Positions 1-11,000 of a DNA stretch of 64,000 bases are shown here, one piece after another (the stretch's first letter is position 1; each line of letters opens with the position of its first letter). The stretch is from Asparagopsis taxiformis. Taxonomy: Eukaryota > Rhodophyta > Florideophyceae > Bonnemaisoniales > Bonnemaisoniaceae. Made by a program: the position numbers and the translations under genes. Location: contig JALQPE010001823.1 in NCBI GenBank assembly GCA_030407315.1, positions 62,001 through 126,000 of the forward strand. The letters are read 5' to 3'. A model generated the notes under the pieces. The model was given only the letters and a program-made list of their open reading frames with translations, searched no databases and had not been told where the DNA came from.

Positions 1-72
1 ATAGCTCGCAGTCGTCAGTAATCGGCGCCATGTCGTCTGTCAAGGAAAAAATGGTGATGTATTGTCGCGTAC

Positions 73-197
73 CCGTGGAATGTAGATGCCAAGTGCAAAT
101 AGTCGTTTTGAGTAAGTTGAGGAGCATCGTCGCTGAGCTTGCGATAGAATATTAGACTGCCTGCTTTGTTGACAAGGAAGAGAGACTGTAAACCCAT
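73..197 (-). CDS. TRAPPC4: TRAPP complex subunit 4 (Trs23/synbindin), first exon, cut by window edge
   Basis: TRAPPC4/Trs23 is a longin-fold core subunit of the TRAPP complexes that activate Rab1/Ypt1 in ER-Golgi traffic. Seen: an ATG at 197 opens a frame beginning MGLQSLFLVNKAGSLIFY, the typical TRAPPC4 first strand with the NKAG/LI signature. It is followed by QLTQNDYLHLASTFHG, matching the family's first helix, where the usual spacing is a basic/polar run and then ASxFH. As in plant Trs23, the PDZ-like insertion of animal proteins is absent. The frame stops at 15, but family similarity fades after about residue 42, where a GTACGC donor-like site starts at 72 on the minus strand. I therefore infer a first exon of 125 nt (phase 2) and an intron running off the left edge; an acceptor inside 1-60 is not excluded. 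Family call fairly sure, exon end uncertain. Confidence 0.72.
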
Positions 198-823
198 TTC
201 GACTGGGGATCTCGTACTTTGTCAACCGGTTCGAATAAAAGCATTTCGTTTTTCCAAACCAAAATAAGAAAATAGCAAGTGCCGATTCGAACTTGATGCC
301 GTTCTTCCCACTTGAGAAGAATGGAAAAGTTATAGATTGCAACTCGATAATTTGTGCACTGTCGCTTCTGATAGGCATTCCAAGTATCTAGAAGTGCTGG
401 ACTGCTTTAAACGACATGAGTGGACGTCCTATCAACTTCTACGAAAATTGAGCCTCGCCCACCTCTGCTTCTATCCTACAACATTTTGTATTCAATGTTT
501 CATACGTCAAGGCAACAACCTTGGACTGGTGGACTGCAGTTGAAGCCATGATGTGACCAGCGCCGCACAACACAGCCCTCGAGACACATCAGTCACAATG
601 GCGTCACCGAGCATCCGTCAAATCCAAAGTTGTTCTGCTATTTATAAACCATGTCTGCGATTTTTATGCACAATCGTGGTGTGTGGTACAGCCAACATCA
701 TGGAAACTGCACCCCATTAGGGTCCTCGTCAACCCCTGCAAATACTGCCGATCATCGTGGATCACGCTACGTGGTCTACTCCACAGCATGTCACTTACCC
801 TGGCGTCTCGTGTATATAACATC
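198..823. other. Intergenic: TRAPPC4 upstream region and end of LRR/WD40 gene
   Basis: Both neighbours are on the minus strand, so this holds the promoter side of TRAPPC4 and the 3' flank of the LRR/WD40 gene. A TATA-like stretch near 638-646 faces the plus strand, but the frame after it lies antisense to the WD40 gene and does not look coding. I see no RNA gene, repeat or recognisable protein. Confidence 0.5.
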
Positions 824-3568
824 CTATCGCGCAAGAAGATCGGCGTTTGCGATTACCTCATATGTACTGTCGGTTTTGGAAACCAAAAGTGCTGAAAAGT
901 TGAACCTCTTTCCAGGGTTTGCGCGTAGGCTCTGTACGCAAAGACGACTGCCCTGTACAGTATCCCTATTATCCATTTCCACTTCAGCTAAGAAAGACCC
1001 TGTCCTTGCATTGAACACTCGTACCACATGTTCCCTACAAGACCCACTAATAATGTAGTCCCGATTATTCATATAGTACGATCTTGTGAAGTTATATGCA
1101 GATCCCGTTTTAGGGATCTCAAACTCCCTTTCTAGCCGCCCGTCGCCCGCAAGGTACTGTCTCACTTCGTTGTCTACAGCTGAGACTAGCAGACGAGAGT
1201 CATCGGGTGACAAACACACCATCACGTTATCTGTCCTGCTTCTTGTTTGGAAAACAGGTCTTCGACCGCCACCTGGTCGAGATTCCCGAAGGTCCCACTT
1301 CTTCACACACTGATCAAAACTTGATGTGACGAGAATGTGTGGATTGGTATGCGCAAACTTAATCACATTGATTGATTGTGTGTGACAGTTATGAAGCAGT
1401 TCCGTTTGCCGACCAGTAGTCAAATCAAACAGCCCAACATGCCGTGAACATCCACTCACGGCAAACTTGGCGTCGTCACAGCTAACATGAATTGACGTTA
1501 GATTATCGAACGTCTCACAGGCATACATACAGCCCCCCCTCTCCCCACTGCGCATCCAGTTCACATTGTACAGATGAATTGAACCATCATTGCTCCCGGA
1601 TATGAAACAGTCACTGCGCTTATTCAGCCACGACAGGCCATATACGGGGGCAGATGGCATTCGATGCCTACCCAATTGATTATCAATTCGCGACACATCA
1701 TCCAATGTCGTCTTGTAACCAATAACCTCTCCCCTTGTTCGGTTTCCGTGACCGCCACCGCTCTTGCAAGACCCTTTTACTTCCCCTGTCTCTTGATCCA
1801 GCACCACCAAGTAGCCTTGCTCAGTCCCGTATACCAATTCCGATGGATTTGCTGGATTGAACTCGAACTGACGAGGTCTATCCTGCTTCTGACACAAGTA
1901 CTCAATACGTGGAGCACCAGGTCGATACACGAGTGCAGACGACATAGCTTTGGCGAACGATTCATCGGAATAAGAGGTCAGTTTGGACCTCATAAATCGA
2001 TGCGTCTCTTTGCAATGATTGGACTGTGATGCATGTGGAACAACAGACGGGCCTGGAACCATCATGTTGCGAACCTCTCCTGAGCGATGGCGCTGTTGCT
2101 CTGATGAAAGCATACGGAATGCTTCTCGAGCCCTCCGTACACTAATATCGACATCAAGTTGTACAGCAGAAGTTGCCGTAGCCAATGCAGCTGAAAGGCT
2201 TTCCGAAACACTCATGGGTGTCGTGCTTGAAGCCGAGACAGCGGGAGCCGTGGTACTAGCTGACGGACTTGCAGTATTGGTAATGCGTCTCCGCTTCTTA
2301 GAAGATGCGTTGATTGGAGAACAGATTGGCGCATCGGTGAGCGGGAGTATAGGGGAAAGACCGAATTCTCGGTTTCTAAGCAAAGCAGATATAGAGGTCG
2401 CACTTCGGTCAGAAATATTAGAGTCCTCTAGTTCGAAGTGCGCATGCACGAGATGTTTGGCGTTTAAACGCTCAGTTGTGGTAATACGTTTGCCATCTAA
2501 CATCTGTAGTGAAGGATGTGCTCTAGCCACCAAAAACGCTTCAAAGTACGGAGACGATGTTACGGGAGTGCGACGGTCAAGTAAGGCGTGTATATCCATT
2601 GCAGTGAATGACGAGCTTGTGCTTGCATGCAAGAGCGCTTGGTTTGCAAACGCAAAGTTGTCATCTGTGGCCATCAATTGGTCTGTCTTTTGAGCTTCTA
2701 CTGGGTGGGGTGATGGAAGAGTACTATGGTCGGCAGCAGATATACACATGTCGTCATTGTGTTGAGAGCTTAGTCGCGGGTTACAGTCTGTGGATTGGGC
2801 AGGGGCAGTTTGATGGTCGGAGTCAAGCATGTGACAAAGTTTCTTCGTTTGAATGAGCACGGTAGAGTCTGCAAGCGAACCGTTGATAATAAACGCGGCG
2901 AGACTAGGAAGACTGTTAACAATCTCTGCAGTGCGCCACAAATTAGCCATGAGAGTCGCCCTAAGTGAGATCCACTTTAGGTCTCGCAGCGCATCCAAAG
3001 TATACGGGTCTAGTTGGCGAAGAGGACAGCCGTCAAGTCGCAGGCCACGTAATGTTGGCAGTTGGGAGTGGTGTGCAGAGCGTTCTGAAACGAGGAAAGG
3101 GAACCAGGGCTGCAAATCGATAGAGGTAACGGCAGTGCACAAATGGAGGTCGAGTTGCACGTGTGCGTCACCAGGAGCAAGAAGGCAAGCGGCGAGGATG
3201 ACTGCAGCGCCTCTGGGAGTTAAATCAGGGTTTGAAGAAAAGTCGATACGACGACACGGGGAGGGGCGGGCGCGCTTTTGCGGGGGATGAATGGAATGGT
3301 TTGTGGGCGCATGTATATTTGGACAAGCGGCTCCATTGGTGAAGACGGCGAGAAAGCGCTGGACGAGTGAACGGGGGGCTCCGTACCGAACGAGCATTGC
3401 GGAGGCGAGAGCGGCAGCCTGCATGTCACAGAATGAAAGGCCATGGGTGGAGAAGTGGGGATGGGGAGCGAAGAGAAGTGCGCGGCACTCGGGACGGGAA
3501 CGAACGGCGAGGGCATGACAGACCTGGTCGTAGACACAGGCGTCACGGTCGGGGAGAGAGTGGGGCAT
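824..3568 (-). CDS. LRR + WD40 protein, resembling the plant DHU1/DWD family
   Basis: A 914-residue single-exon protein with an ATG at 3568. The N-terminal third (about residues 95-240) has leucine-rich repeats of the LPTLRGLRLDGCPLRQL type. A Ser/Thr-rich linker with a basic patch near residue 420-430 (KKRRR) follows. From about residue 545 to the end there is a WD40 propeller. The propeller has a WDXR box (WDLR, W at 758), the signature by which DWD proteins bind DDB1 in CUL4 ubiquitin ligases. Several stretches (FDQCVKKWDLR, SAVDNEV, TRSYYMN, DYIISGSCREHVVRVF) strongly recall the plant LRR/WD40 protein DHU1, described as a negative regulator of UV-B responses. Inference: a CUL4-DDB1 substrate receptor, possibly light-related. 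Domain call sure; orthology likely; function unproven. Confidence 0.75.
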   Translation of the reverse strand: MPHSLPDRDACVYDQVCHALAVRSRPECRALLFAPHPHFSTHGLSFCDMQAAALASAMLVRYGAPRSLVQRFLAVFTNGAACPNIHAPTNHSIHPPQKRARPSPCRRIDFSSNPDLTPRGAAVILAACLLAPGDAHVQLDLHLCTAVTSIDLQPWFPFLVSERSAHHSQLPTLRGLRLDGCPLRQLDPYTLDALRDLKWISLRATLMANLWRTAEIVNSLPSLAAFIINGSLADSTVLIQTKKLCHMLDSDHQTAPAQSTDCNPRLSSQHNDDMCISAADHSTLPSPHPVEAQKTDQLMATDDNFAFANQALLHASTSSSFTAMDIHALLDRRTPVTSSPYFEAFLVARAHPSLQMLDGKRITTTERLNAKHLVHAHFELEDSNISDRSATSISALLRNREFGLSPILPLTDAPICSPINASSKKRRRITNTASPSASTTAPAVSASSTTPMSVSESLSAALATATSAVQLDVDISVRRAREAFRMLSSEQQRHRSGEVRNMMVPGPSVVPHASQSNHCKETHRFMRSKLTSYSDESFAKAMSSALVYRPGAPRIEYLCQKQDRPRQFEFNPANPSELVYGTEQGYLVVLDQETGEVKGSCKSGGGHGNRTRGEVIGYKTTLDDVSRIDNQLGRHRMPSAPVYGLSWLNKRSDCFISGSNDGSIHLYNVNWMRSGERGGCMYACETFDNLTSIHVSCDDAKFAVSGCSRHVGLFDLTTGRQTELLHNCHTQSINVIKFAHTNPHILVTSSFDQCVKKWDLRESRPGGGRRPVFQTRSRTDNVMVCLSPDDSRLLVSAVDNEVRQYLAGDGRLEREFEIPKTGSAYNFTRSYYMNNRDYIISGSCREHVVRVFNARTGSFLAEVEMDNRDTVQGSRLCVQSLRANPGKRFNFSALLVSKTDSTYEVIANADLLAR

Positions 3569-4597
3569 GGTGACGGGGGCGGGTGGTTGTTAGAAGGTAG
3601 ACATAGGGGAGGGACAACGACGGAGGAAGGGGGTGGGGACGTGGGTGGGGGGAGAGGGATATAATAACTACAGTGGCAGTGCAGGACAGAGGACTCATTG
3701 GAGGATCTCAGGCGGTACCTGAGGCTAGCGGACGGGCAGTTATGCTGGCTGGCGAGCGTGCTGGCTAGCGAGGCAGCTTGGCCAGGCCAGAGCACGGCTG
3801 CCTAGCACTGCATTGCACTGCACAGCACCGGGCTACACCGCACTGCACTGCACTGCACTGCACTACACCGCACTGCACACTGCCCTGCACTGCACTGCAT
3901 TGCATTGCGCTGTGCTGTGCTGTGCTGTGCTGCGTTGCGCACAGGTAGTTTAGAGTGAGCGGAATGGTGGGGCATGTAAATAAACGTCAAAATGTGTTTG
4001 AAATTTCCGCAATTCAGGTGGTAGACCTCCAGCAAAATTGCTCCGTGGCTGGCTGCCTGGAGGCCTTGCCGTGGAAGCCAAATGTTTGGCCCACTATCCA
4101 TGACCCGCACTCCCGTTAACTAGCACTCTTTGGTCCATCACACCCTCCACGCTTCTTCTTTTCGGCCCGACGCCTCCTGCATCCGCCCAGCACCGCCTCG
4201 TGCGGCATGTGTCGTCAACTTGCCTCATTCGACCACATGCCCAAAAATAACCTTCTTATGATCTCGAGCCCTGTCGTCATTCCCGCACACTTGTCAACAT
4301 TATGGACTTCTCCCATGTCGTCATCATTGATAGACATCCCGTGATTGCCAGCTTACACCACCCTCGCTTCCTGTGGACAACTGTCAACACCCTTGTCAAC
4401 ATAAACATTCCACTTGTTCATTTTCTATTCGTTCTATTCTCAATACCATAATTTTTATCTCTCATGGTCCAAACTTTGGTTTCCGATCATTCCTTCTCCA
4501 CCCTACAATCTCCGTTTAGACTTGCTTCATTAATCCGTCCCAATCCTCGTGCACCACCACCACTATCGCCATCAAAATTTCTCTCCGCCTCAAACCC
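3569..4597. other. Divergent promoter region between LRR/WD40 gene and VTE3
   Basis: About 1 kb between two genes read outward. The left part (about 3744-3944) is a pentanucleotide-periodic tract listed separately. The rest is pyrimidine-rich on the plus strand towards VTE3, as expected of a 5' leader. The reading frame at 3802-4110 on the minus strand is a translation of the repeat and is not a gene. No RNA gene seen. Confidence 0.55.
3744..3944. repeat. Pentanucleotide-periodic tract (GCACT/CTGCA/CTGTG units)
   Basis: From 3805 to 3944 the DNA divides cleanly into 28 consecutive 5-mers: GCACT-type units, interrupted by GGGCT and ACACC, then CTGCA/TTGCA units, then four CTGTG units, ending CTGCG, TTGCG, CACAG. 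Changes are base substitutions that keep the 5-bp register, apart from a change of unit at 3880. A looser GC-rich 5-mer pattern (TGGCC, AGGCC, AGAGC, ACGGC) extends upstream to about 3744. It lies 180-380 bp upstream of the minus-strand gene. Confidence 0.85.
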
Positions 4598-5623
4598 ATG
4601 AATTCACCAGCCTTCATCTCTCCGATCCATGCCACGCCATACCTAGGCTCACGGCAATCCTCTCTGACCCCATCATTCCGACCGCAACTCCGTTCGCACC
4701 CAGTATGCAGGCTCGCACCATGCACCATCAACATGACCGCTGCAAATAAAAGCAGTGAAGGCCCTCAGCGCAAATCTCGCGGACTCATTCAGCACAAGCG
4801 TGAAGCATACTGGTTCTATCGTTTCCTCTCCATCGTCTACGACACAATCGTCAACCCCTTCCATTGGACCAAGGAGATGCGTGATCGCTCACTTGAGCAA
4901 GCAGCTCTCGAATGTCCAAACCGGGACCTGAAGACAGTGGACGTGGGAGGCGGAACAGGCTTTTGCACAGAGGGTGTTGCCAAGTATATTGATACCCAGC
5001 ACATCACCCTTCTCGATCAGAGCCCACATCAAATGTCCAAGGCAAAGGCAAAGAAGACACTAAATGGCGTTACCTTTGTGGAGGGAGATGCTGAAAATCT
5101 TCCATTCAAATCGGGTGAGTTTGACCGCTATACGTCAGCTGGCTCAATTGAGTATTGGCCAGAGCCACAGCGCGGTATTAAGGAGGCCTATCGCGTACTG
5201 AAACCTGGTGGAATTGCGACAATGATTGGGCCGGTCCGTGCTACCAACTGGTTTTCGCGCTTCTGGTGCGACCTTTGGATGCTGTTTCCTATGGAATCAG
5301 AGTATCGTGAGTGGTTCACTGCCGCCGGTTTTAAAGACTTGGAAATTTCTTACATTGGCCCCAGAGCATACAAGGGCGTTCGTCAGCATGGGCTTATTAT
5401 GGGTTTGACGGTGACGGGAACAAAGCCAGCCGAAGGTCCCCTGGAAAGTCCATTAGTTATGGGAGAGATGTTGGAATCTCGAGAGCGTAAATTATCCCTC
5501 TTGGATCGTCTTCTTTTCCTACCCAAGTGGATTACTGGTACCATTGCGGGAGGTTACTATTTTTTGCTTCCGTTCCTAATCATTATCTATGCTGCCTTGT
5601 TTATTCGTAGAAAGGAAGCTTAG
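4598..5623 (+). CDS. VTE3: MPBQ/MSBQ methyltransferase, plastid inner envelope (VTE3/APG1 type)
   Basis: Methylates 2-methyl-6-phytyl- and solanesyl-benzoquinol, the shared step of tocopherol and plastoquinone-9 synthesis. A 341-residue protein. Residues 1 to about 55 are Ser/Pro/Arg-rich with few acids, consistent with a transit peptide, which is why the first ATG at 4598 is kept over the later one near residue 46. The mature part starts LIQHKREAYWFYRFLSIVYD, nearly identical to plant VTE3. The SAM-binding glycine loop is VDVGGGTGF (114-122), followed by LLDQSPHQM, EGDAENLPF and AGSIEYWPEPQRGIKEAYRV. A C-terminal hydrophobic segment (about 311-335) and a basic tail match the envelope anchor of the plant enzyme. 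It ends facing ATE1, 142 bp away. Confidence 0.93.
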   Translation: MNSPAFISPIHATPYLGSRQSSLTPSFRPQLRSHPVCRLAPCTINMTAANKSSEGPQRKSRGLIQHKREAYWFYRFLSIVYDTIVNPFHWTKEMRDRSLEQAALECPNRDLKTVDVGGGTGFCTEGVAKYIDTQHITLLDQSPHQMSKAKAKKTLNGVTFVEGDAENLPFKSGEFDRYTSAGSIEYWPEPQRGIKEAYRVLKPGGIATMIGPVRATNWFSRFWCDLWMLFPMESEYREWFTAAGFKDLEISYIGPRAYKGVRQHGLIMGLTVTGTKPAEGPLESPLVMGEMLESRERKLSLLDRLLFLPKWITGTIAGGYYFLLPFLIIIYAALFIRRKEA

Positions 5624-5765
5624 AGAACGTAAAAAATATTTAGCCCGGGCTACTTGACGAAAACAAAAAACTAACGTAGCCATAATAGTAACTGTGAAAG
5701 GTGAATACTTCCTGTCTACACTTTCACACAAGGCTTGTTGCGAAAAACTCGTGATAGCCCTTGTC

Positions 5766-7826
5766 CTATTCTAAATAAAATAAATGTACGAAGAACCTGC
5801 AACTAGCTTTCCCTACGAGCCGAACAAACTCTCGTATTTTCATCTTCATCCCCTCTAGATGCTCGGGATAACGAACCGAGAGGTACGTGTCCAGAGTTCG
5901 CAAAGAAACAATGTGGTCGTCGTCTTGGGAAAAAGTAATCCGAAACCGACTTTCATTTGTCAGAGTTTCGACCTCGTTGGGAGAAAGATTAAAATTACTT
6001 GCTTCAATAGCATCCTCCATGTCATGAGGAGCAAGCCGAAGTGTTCTACCATTTGATGAATCAAGAATGGCTTTTGCATCAGCGGCTGGAATCCAATTCT
6101 TGGTCTCTTCACAGAGAATTTCTGATGGGTGATATGCAGCTTTGTATCTCATTTTGGGACACGAATGAATATAGTATCCCATGTAATAAAACCTCAAAGA
6201 TGGAGTTGCATCGGCAACCCTTCGAACCCATTCAATCTCCTTCACAGCCGATAAAACGCCAGGTGAAAGCTTTGCAAACTCCGGATCATAAAACAAATAT
6301 ACAGAGCTGAGACACCGGGGTAATACGTCAACCACACCAACAGCGAAAAGCTTGCCGGATAATCTGTACAGCATGTGGAAGGACCCATAACCGCATTCCG
6401 AGTCTCCATTAGAGCTCGTATGAACAAGAGGAGAATCAATTAGAAACCTTCTATATGAAAGCTCGCTACATTGATGTGGGAGCTCTCTATGCACGCCCAT
6501 TTGATACTTCCGGAAAACTTCGTATGCTTCCCTCTCAAAGCGCGCAGGAATAAGCTCCATAGTGAACACATCACCCTCTGAAAGCTCGTCTAGGATAGCC
6601 TGGTTGTGGATTTTGTTCTGTGATGACGGGGGTACCGAGGTAGTAGCTGATGACGAGCTGTCGAGGGGAGACAAAACTGCGCTTTGCATCACATGAGTAC
6701 CGGTAGATGACAAATCTGATCGGTCGGAATCTGAGTTGTTAACCATGATATCTCCGAAAAGCTTCTTTCCAATCGAATGACTATCACTACGATGCGGGAA
6801 AAACTGCGCCCTAACACTTTCTGCTTTGACATCCGCAGCAGGAAGAGGGGTACTAGGCATATGCTCATCTTGATGAGCTTGGTGTGCAGGCAGCCAAAAG
6901 TTGAGGAAGCCGGGATGGGTGACGGTAACTTTGTCAAAGACAACATCAGGATGTGATGGATCGTTAGATGATTGAATATGTTTCATAATGAGAGATGCCA
7001 AAACCATTTGTCTCTGCACCTGATTAGCTTCGGGCTTGCGTCTCTTGCCGCTATTCGACCGTGAATCATCCAATTGAATGTTGGTGGTTTGTTTGGAAGA
7101 TGTGGAAATCGAGGACACAGCAGCTGCTACAGGGGCAGGAAGGTGTTGACGCTCTGCAGCGGCGAGGACCAAGGCGACATTACTGGTCAGATGCAGCGTG
7201 TTAGAAGCGGTATGTGAGTTTAGATGTTTAGAGTGAGGGTTTTTAGCCGAGTGTTGTCTGGCCGGGTATACTTTAATTTTCTCCACAGCATTGTCGAGCA
7301 GAGTGTGAGACAGAAACGATTTTGAATCTGCATCGTGTTCGAGAATGCTGCGGAGAGCGACATGTATCGCATCGGAAACATGTGCGCAGGCGCGACGCAA
7401 CGGCGTCTGCTTGGCAGAGATGCGGACGTCGTGTACTACGGTGGGGTTGGGGCTGTGTGTGGCGAGAATGCTGGAACCTATGAGGTGCGGGACGGATACA
7501 TCGACGGGTCGATCTGGTTTGGAGAAGCGACGGAGTCGTTTGAGGACTCGCTTCTGCGTGGAGGATGGTTTGAATCGTGAGGCGTCGAGACGAATGACAA
7601 AGGCTGGACAGCAGGTCGAGATCAAATTGGGACGGTAGAGATAGGTGCCACTGCGGCGCCAGCCGGCATCGAGTAAGTTTTGATAATCGTGCACGTCGAG
7701 ACGATGGGCCCACATGCCGTAGTTGTGGGAGGAATGTTGTCTGCCACAATAGCCACATTTGGAACAGTCCGCGCCAACGCATTCTACAAGGCTGCGTGCG
7801 GGTACGGGCCTATCAAAGGGCTGCAT
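5766..7826 (-). CDS. ATE1: Arginyl-tRNA--protein transferase (N-degron pathway)
   Basis: Transfers arginine from Arg-tRNA to N-terminal Asp, Glu or oxidised Cys, creating a degradation signal. The first ATG in frame is at 7826, giving 686 residues; the frame upstream to 7892 has no ATG. The N-terminal ATE domain has the Cys motif DCSKCGYCG and then WRRSGTYLYRP and CCPAFVIRLDASRF, so the CxxC and CC cysteines of the family are present. A long, low-similarity, Ser/Gln/His-rich insert (about residues 130-430) precedes the C-terminal domain, which has YQMGVHRELP, GYGSFHMLYRL, VGVVDVLPRCLSSVYLFYDP and YYMGYYIHSCPKMRYKA. Longer than yeast Ate1 (about 500 residues) because of that insert. Sure of family. 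Confidence 0.93.
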   Translation of the reverse strand: MQPFDRPVPARSLVECVGADCSKCGYCGRQHSSHNYGMWAHRLDVHDYQNLLDAGWRRSGTYLYRPNLISTCCPAFVIRLDASRFKPSSTQKRVLKRLRRFSKPDRPVDVSVPHLIGSSILATHSPNPTVVHDVRISAKQTPLRRACAHVSDAIHVALRSILEHDADSKSFLSHTLLDNAVEKIKVYPARQHSAKNPHSKHLNSHTASNTLHLTSNVALVLAAAERQHLPAPVAAAVSSISTSSKQTTNIQLDDSRSNSGKRRKPEANQVQRQMVLASLIMKHIQSSNDPSHPDVVFDKVTVTHPGFLNFWLPAHQAHQDEHMPSTPLPAADVKAESVRAQFFPHRSDSHSIGKKLFGDIMVNNSDSDRSDLSSTGTHVMQSAVLSPLDSSSSATTSVPPSSQNKIHNQAILDELSEGDVFTMELIPARFEREAYEVFRKYQMGVHRELPHQCSELSYRRFLIDSPLVHTSSNGDSECGYGSFHMLYRLSGKLFAVGVVDVLPRCLSSVYLFYDPEFAKLSPGVLSAVKEIEWVRRVADATPSLRFYYMGYYIHSCPKMRYKAAYHPSEILCEETKNWIPAADAKAILDSSNGRTLRLAPHDMEDAIEASNFNLSPNEVETLTNESRFRITFSQDDDHIVSLRTLDTYLSVRYPEHLEGMKMKIREFVRLVGKASCRFFVHLFYLE

Positions 7827-8062
7827 GATGTTGCGGATGGTCGGGTGCTGGAAGGACGGCAGCGGTTGTGACGGAATGTGTGTACAGAGCAAATTATAAG
7901 TTGGGGACGCCGGGTGAGGGCCTTAGTCAGGAAATGACGTTTTTTATTCAGAACAGAGCCATTTACGTTTGAACAGATGCGCATCCAAGTGTCATATCGA
8001 CCCAACCACGGCACTGTCCCTTCAAATATATCTCAACTCAATTTTAAAAAAAATTTGCTATC

Positions 8063-11000
8063 TCATTCTACCCCTTCGATGCGGTCCTCGACCTCGCTGT
8101 ATAACTCCCGGAGTCGCTCCAGGTCCTCATCCGATGCATCCCAATATCCGCGTCCGGATGCCTCCAAGAACGTAGTCACCATGTCTCTAAAGCTATTCGG
8201 ATTCGTCTCCAGTAGACGCTTTTGCATCTCCTCGTCCGCGATAAACGTATCATTCGCGTCTTGGAACACAAAGTTGTCAACCTCCCCAGACGTGGCAGCA
8301 AATCCATACGTGTTCCGCAGCCTCTTGGCAATTTCTCGAGCACCTTCGTAACCAGAAGCCAAATTGCCTTCAATCCACTTGGGGTTGACCAGTTTGGTGC
8401 GCGTGTCCAACCGAATCGTTGCGGAAAGAGACCTCACCTGCGCATTCGCAGTCGTCGTGTCAGCAATGAATGCCTTTGGCTTCTTTCCATCCTTGCGCAG
8501 TCTCTGCACAACCTTTGTGGGGTCAGAGTCCAAATAGTGAGACACATCAGTGAGCGAAATTTCTCCGCTGTCCAAGTTTTGGAATGTAACGTCCACAGTA
8601 GACAACGTCTTTTCGAAGATTTGCTGGCTAACCTTCATCTCACCAGGGCGGTCCGCGTTGAATGCAAAGCCCTTTCGCGACAAGTACATGTCTTGCAGCT
8701 GGTTCTCGTCTTCCCATCCACCATTCTCAATTGCGAGAGATACATTGGCGGAATAGCTTCCAGATGCATTGGAGAACACACGTGTGGCTGCTTCACGAAT
8801 ACTCACATTCATTTCCTCTGCTTGTTCAAGCGCATGCTTCCTCACGAAATTCATCGAAGGATCTTCATCTACTTCCGCTGCCATCTTGACTGCCTTGTCC
8901 ATCAAAGCCATTTGATTGATAAACAAGTCACGGAACACGCCGGAACAGTTCACAACAACGTCAACACGCGGCCGACCTAACTCTTCCAAAGGAATAAGTT
9001 CCACCTTGTTCACACGACCAAGAGGGTCCGGAAGCGGCCTTGCCCCAATAAGCCAGTAGATTTCAGCGATACTTTCGCCAGATGTCTTCAGGCAATCTGA
9101 ACCCCACATCATCACTGATATAGTTTCCGGGAGCTTGCCCTCAGCGTTCAAATGCTGTTCCAAAAGTCTTTCGACGACAATCTTACCCGAGTCAAGAGCC
9201 GCAACTGTTGGCAAGCTCTGCGGATCCAACGCGTGGATATTCTTACCAGTTGGCAAGACATCAGGGTTCCGCACAGGATCGCCACCGGGACCCGGAGGGA
9301 TAAAGCGGCCCTCAAGAGCACTGATCAAAGAACCCATTTCGTTGTCTTTCACAACTTGGTCCAAGCAGAATTCTAAGTATTCAATCATGGCAGCCAGATC
9401 CTTATCTTCAACATCTGGGAAGCCAGTGCTTTTGAGTGCTTCACCCATCGGAGACTTCTGACCCATCATCTTCTCGAAAAAGGCGCCAAGATCGAATGCA
9501 CTGACTGCAGCAATACGGCCGTCGGAGTTCACAGAGTTCTGGACCAAAGCTCGTACTGCCGCACGGCTACCCTCAGTGATCTTCTGGAGAAGGTCCACAT
9601 CACCAAGAACTCCGTTATCGGCGTTCTTGTAGACTTCGTCAATATCTCGGCCCACAGATTCCGCAATTACACGAGGCAATGACTTCACACTGACCTCCCC
9701 CTTGTCATCCAATCGGTCAAGACTAGCGATGCTTACAAGTGTAGCAATGGCTTCTTGAGCGGTGGGGGGCTTACCAATAGTGTGTAGTCCAGAAGGAAGC
9801 AGACGAGACTCGATTTCGATAAGCTTCTTATAGATGCGACCGACCAAAAGGTCACGAGCTTCCATATCCATGGTCTTCGCGTCCTCCTCGGGAAGTACAA
9901 CATCCTTATCCATATTCACTTGGCGAGCCAGTTCGACAATGGAGTTGACAATGCCCCCGGCTCGACCTGTGTCTTTCTGCCCCTGATAAGATGCAACGAG
10001 CTCAGAAAGCTCCTTGAGTCCCTTGTACAAACCGGCATTCTCGGCAGGCGGAGTGAGGTAGGAAATAGTACCGGCATAAGACCTACGCTTTGCAATAGTT
10101 GCTTCCGAGGGATTGTTCGCAGCGTAGTAATACACATTTGGTATGGCGCCGATCAGCTTATCGGGATAACACCCACCAGACATTCCAACTTGCTTTCCAG
10201 GCATAAATTCCAAAGACCCATGTGTTCCAAAATGCAAGACTGCGTCTGCTTTCCACACCTTCTCTAAATAGGCATAGAATGCAGCAAAGCCATGGTGCGG
10301 AGATGCACTCTTGGCAAACAACAAACGCATGGGATCTCCTTCATAACCGAAGGTGGGTTGGACGCCGATGAAAACATTTCCATAGCTCTTTCCATACACG
10401 ATCATGTTCTGACCATCAGTGTTGAGATGACCTGGAGGGGGGCCCCAGTTCTCATGAAGGTCTTCCTGATACGGACAAATTGTCGTATACTCATCAATGG
10501 GCATCTTGTAAGCAATGTTGAGTTCCGGTGAACTGAACTTCGCTTCCTTATCGTGTAGTAGCTCTTCCAATAGTGCCTCAGGAGATTCGGGAAGGTTTTC
10601 AACAGTATAACCTTGTTCCTTCAGACCTTGCATGACTTTCCAGGAAGATCCAAACACATCCAAGTAAGCAGCAGTTCCGATATTTCCCTTGTCCGGAGGG
10701 AAAGAAAAGATTGTGATAGCCACCTTCTTCTCAGCAGCCTTCTTGCGGCGAAGCTGACCCCATTTCAACGCTCGTTGAGCAATCGTTTCAATCCTATCCT
10801 GGAGAGGGATAGAACGACCGGTCAATCCATCGCGGCCAGCAAAAATGACTGGTTCGATGGCGCCATCCAATTCTGGGAGCGACACTTGAAGGGCAACTTG
10901 CACCGGGTGGAGGCCAAGGTCGGATTCCTGCCATTCCTCAGTAGTTTGGAAAACGAGTGGTAAGGAGCACAAATATGGGCGATCGAGTTTCTTCAACGCA

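Noticed and set aside
2019..2693. 224-codon plus-strand frame inside the LRR/WD40 gene
   Set aside because: Antisense shadow of the Ser/Thr-rich linker; no domain.
3220..3795. 191-codon minus-strand frame overlapping the start of the LRR/WD40 gene
   Set aside because: Pro/Ser-rich translation in another phase of a well-supported gene and of the adjoining GC-rich tract; no domain.
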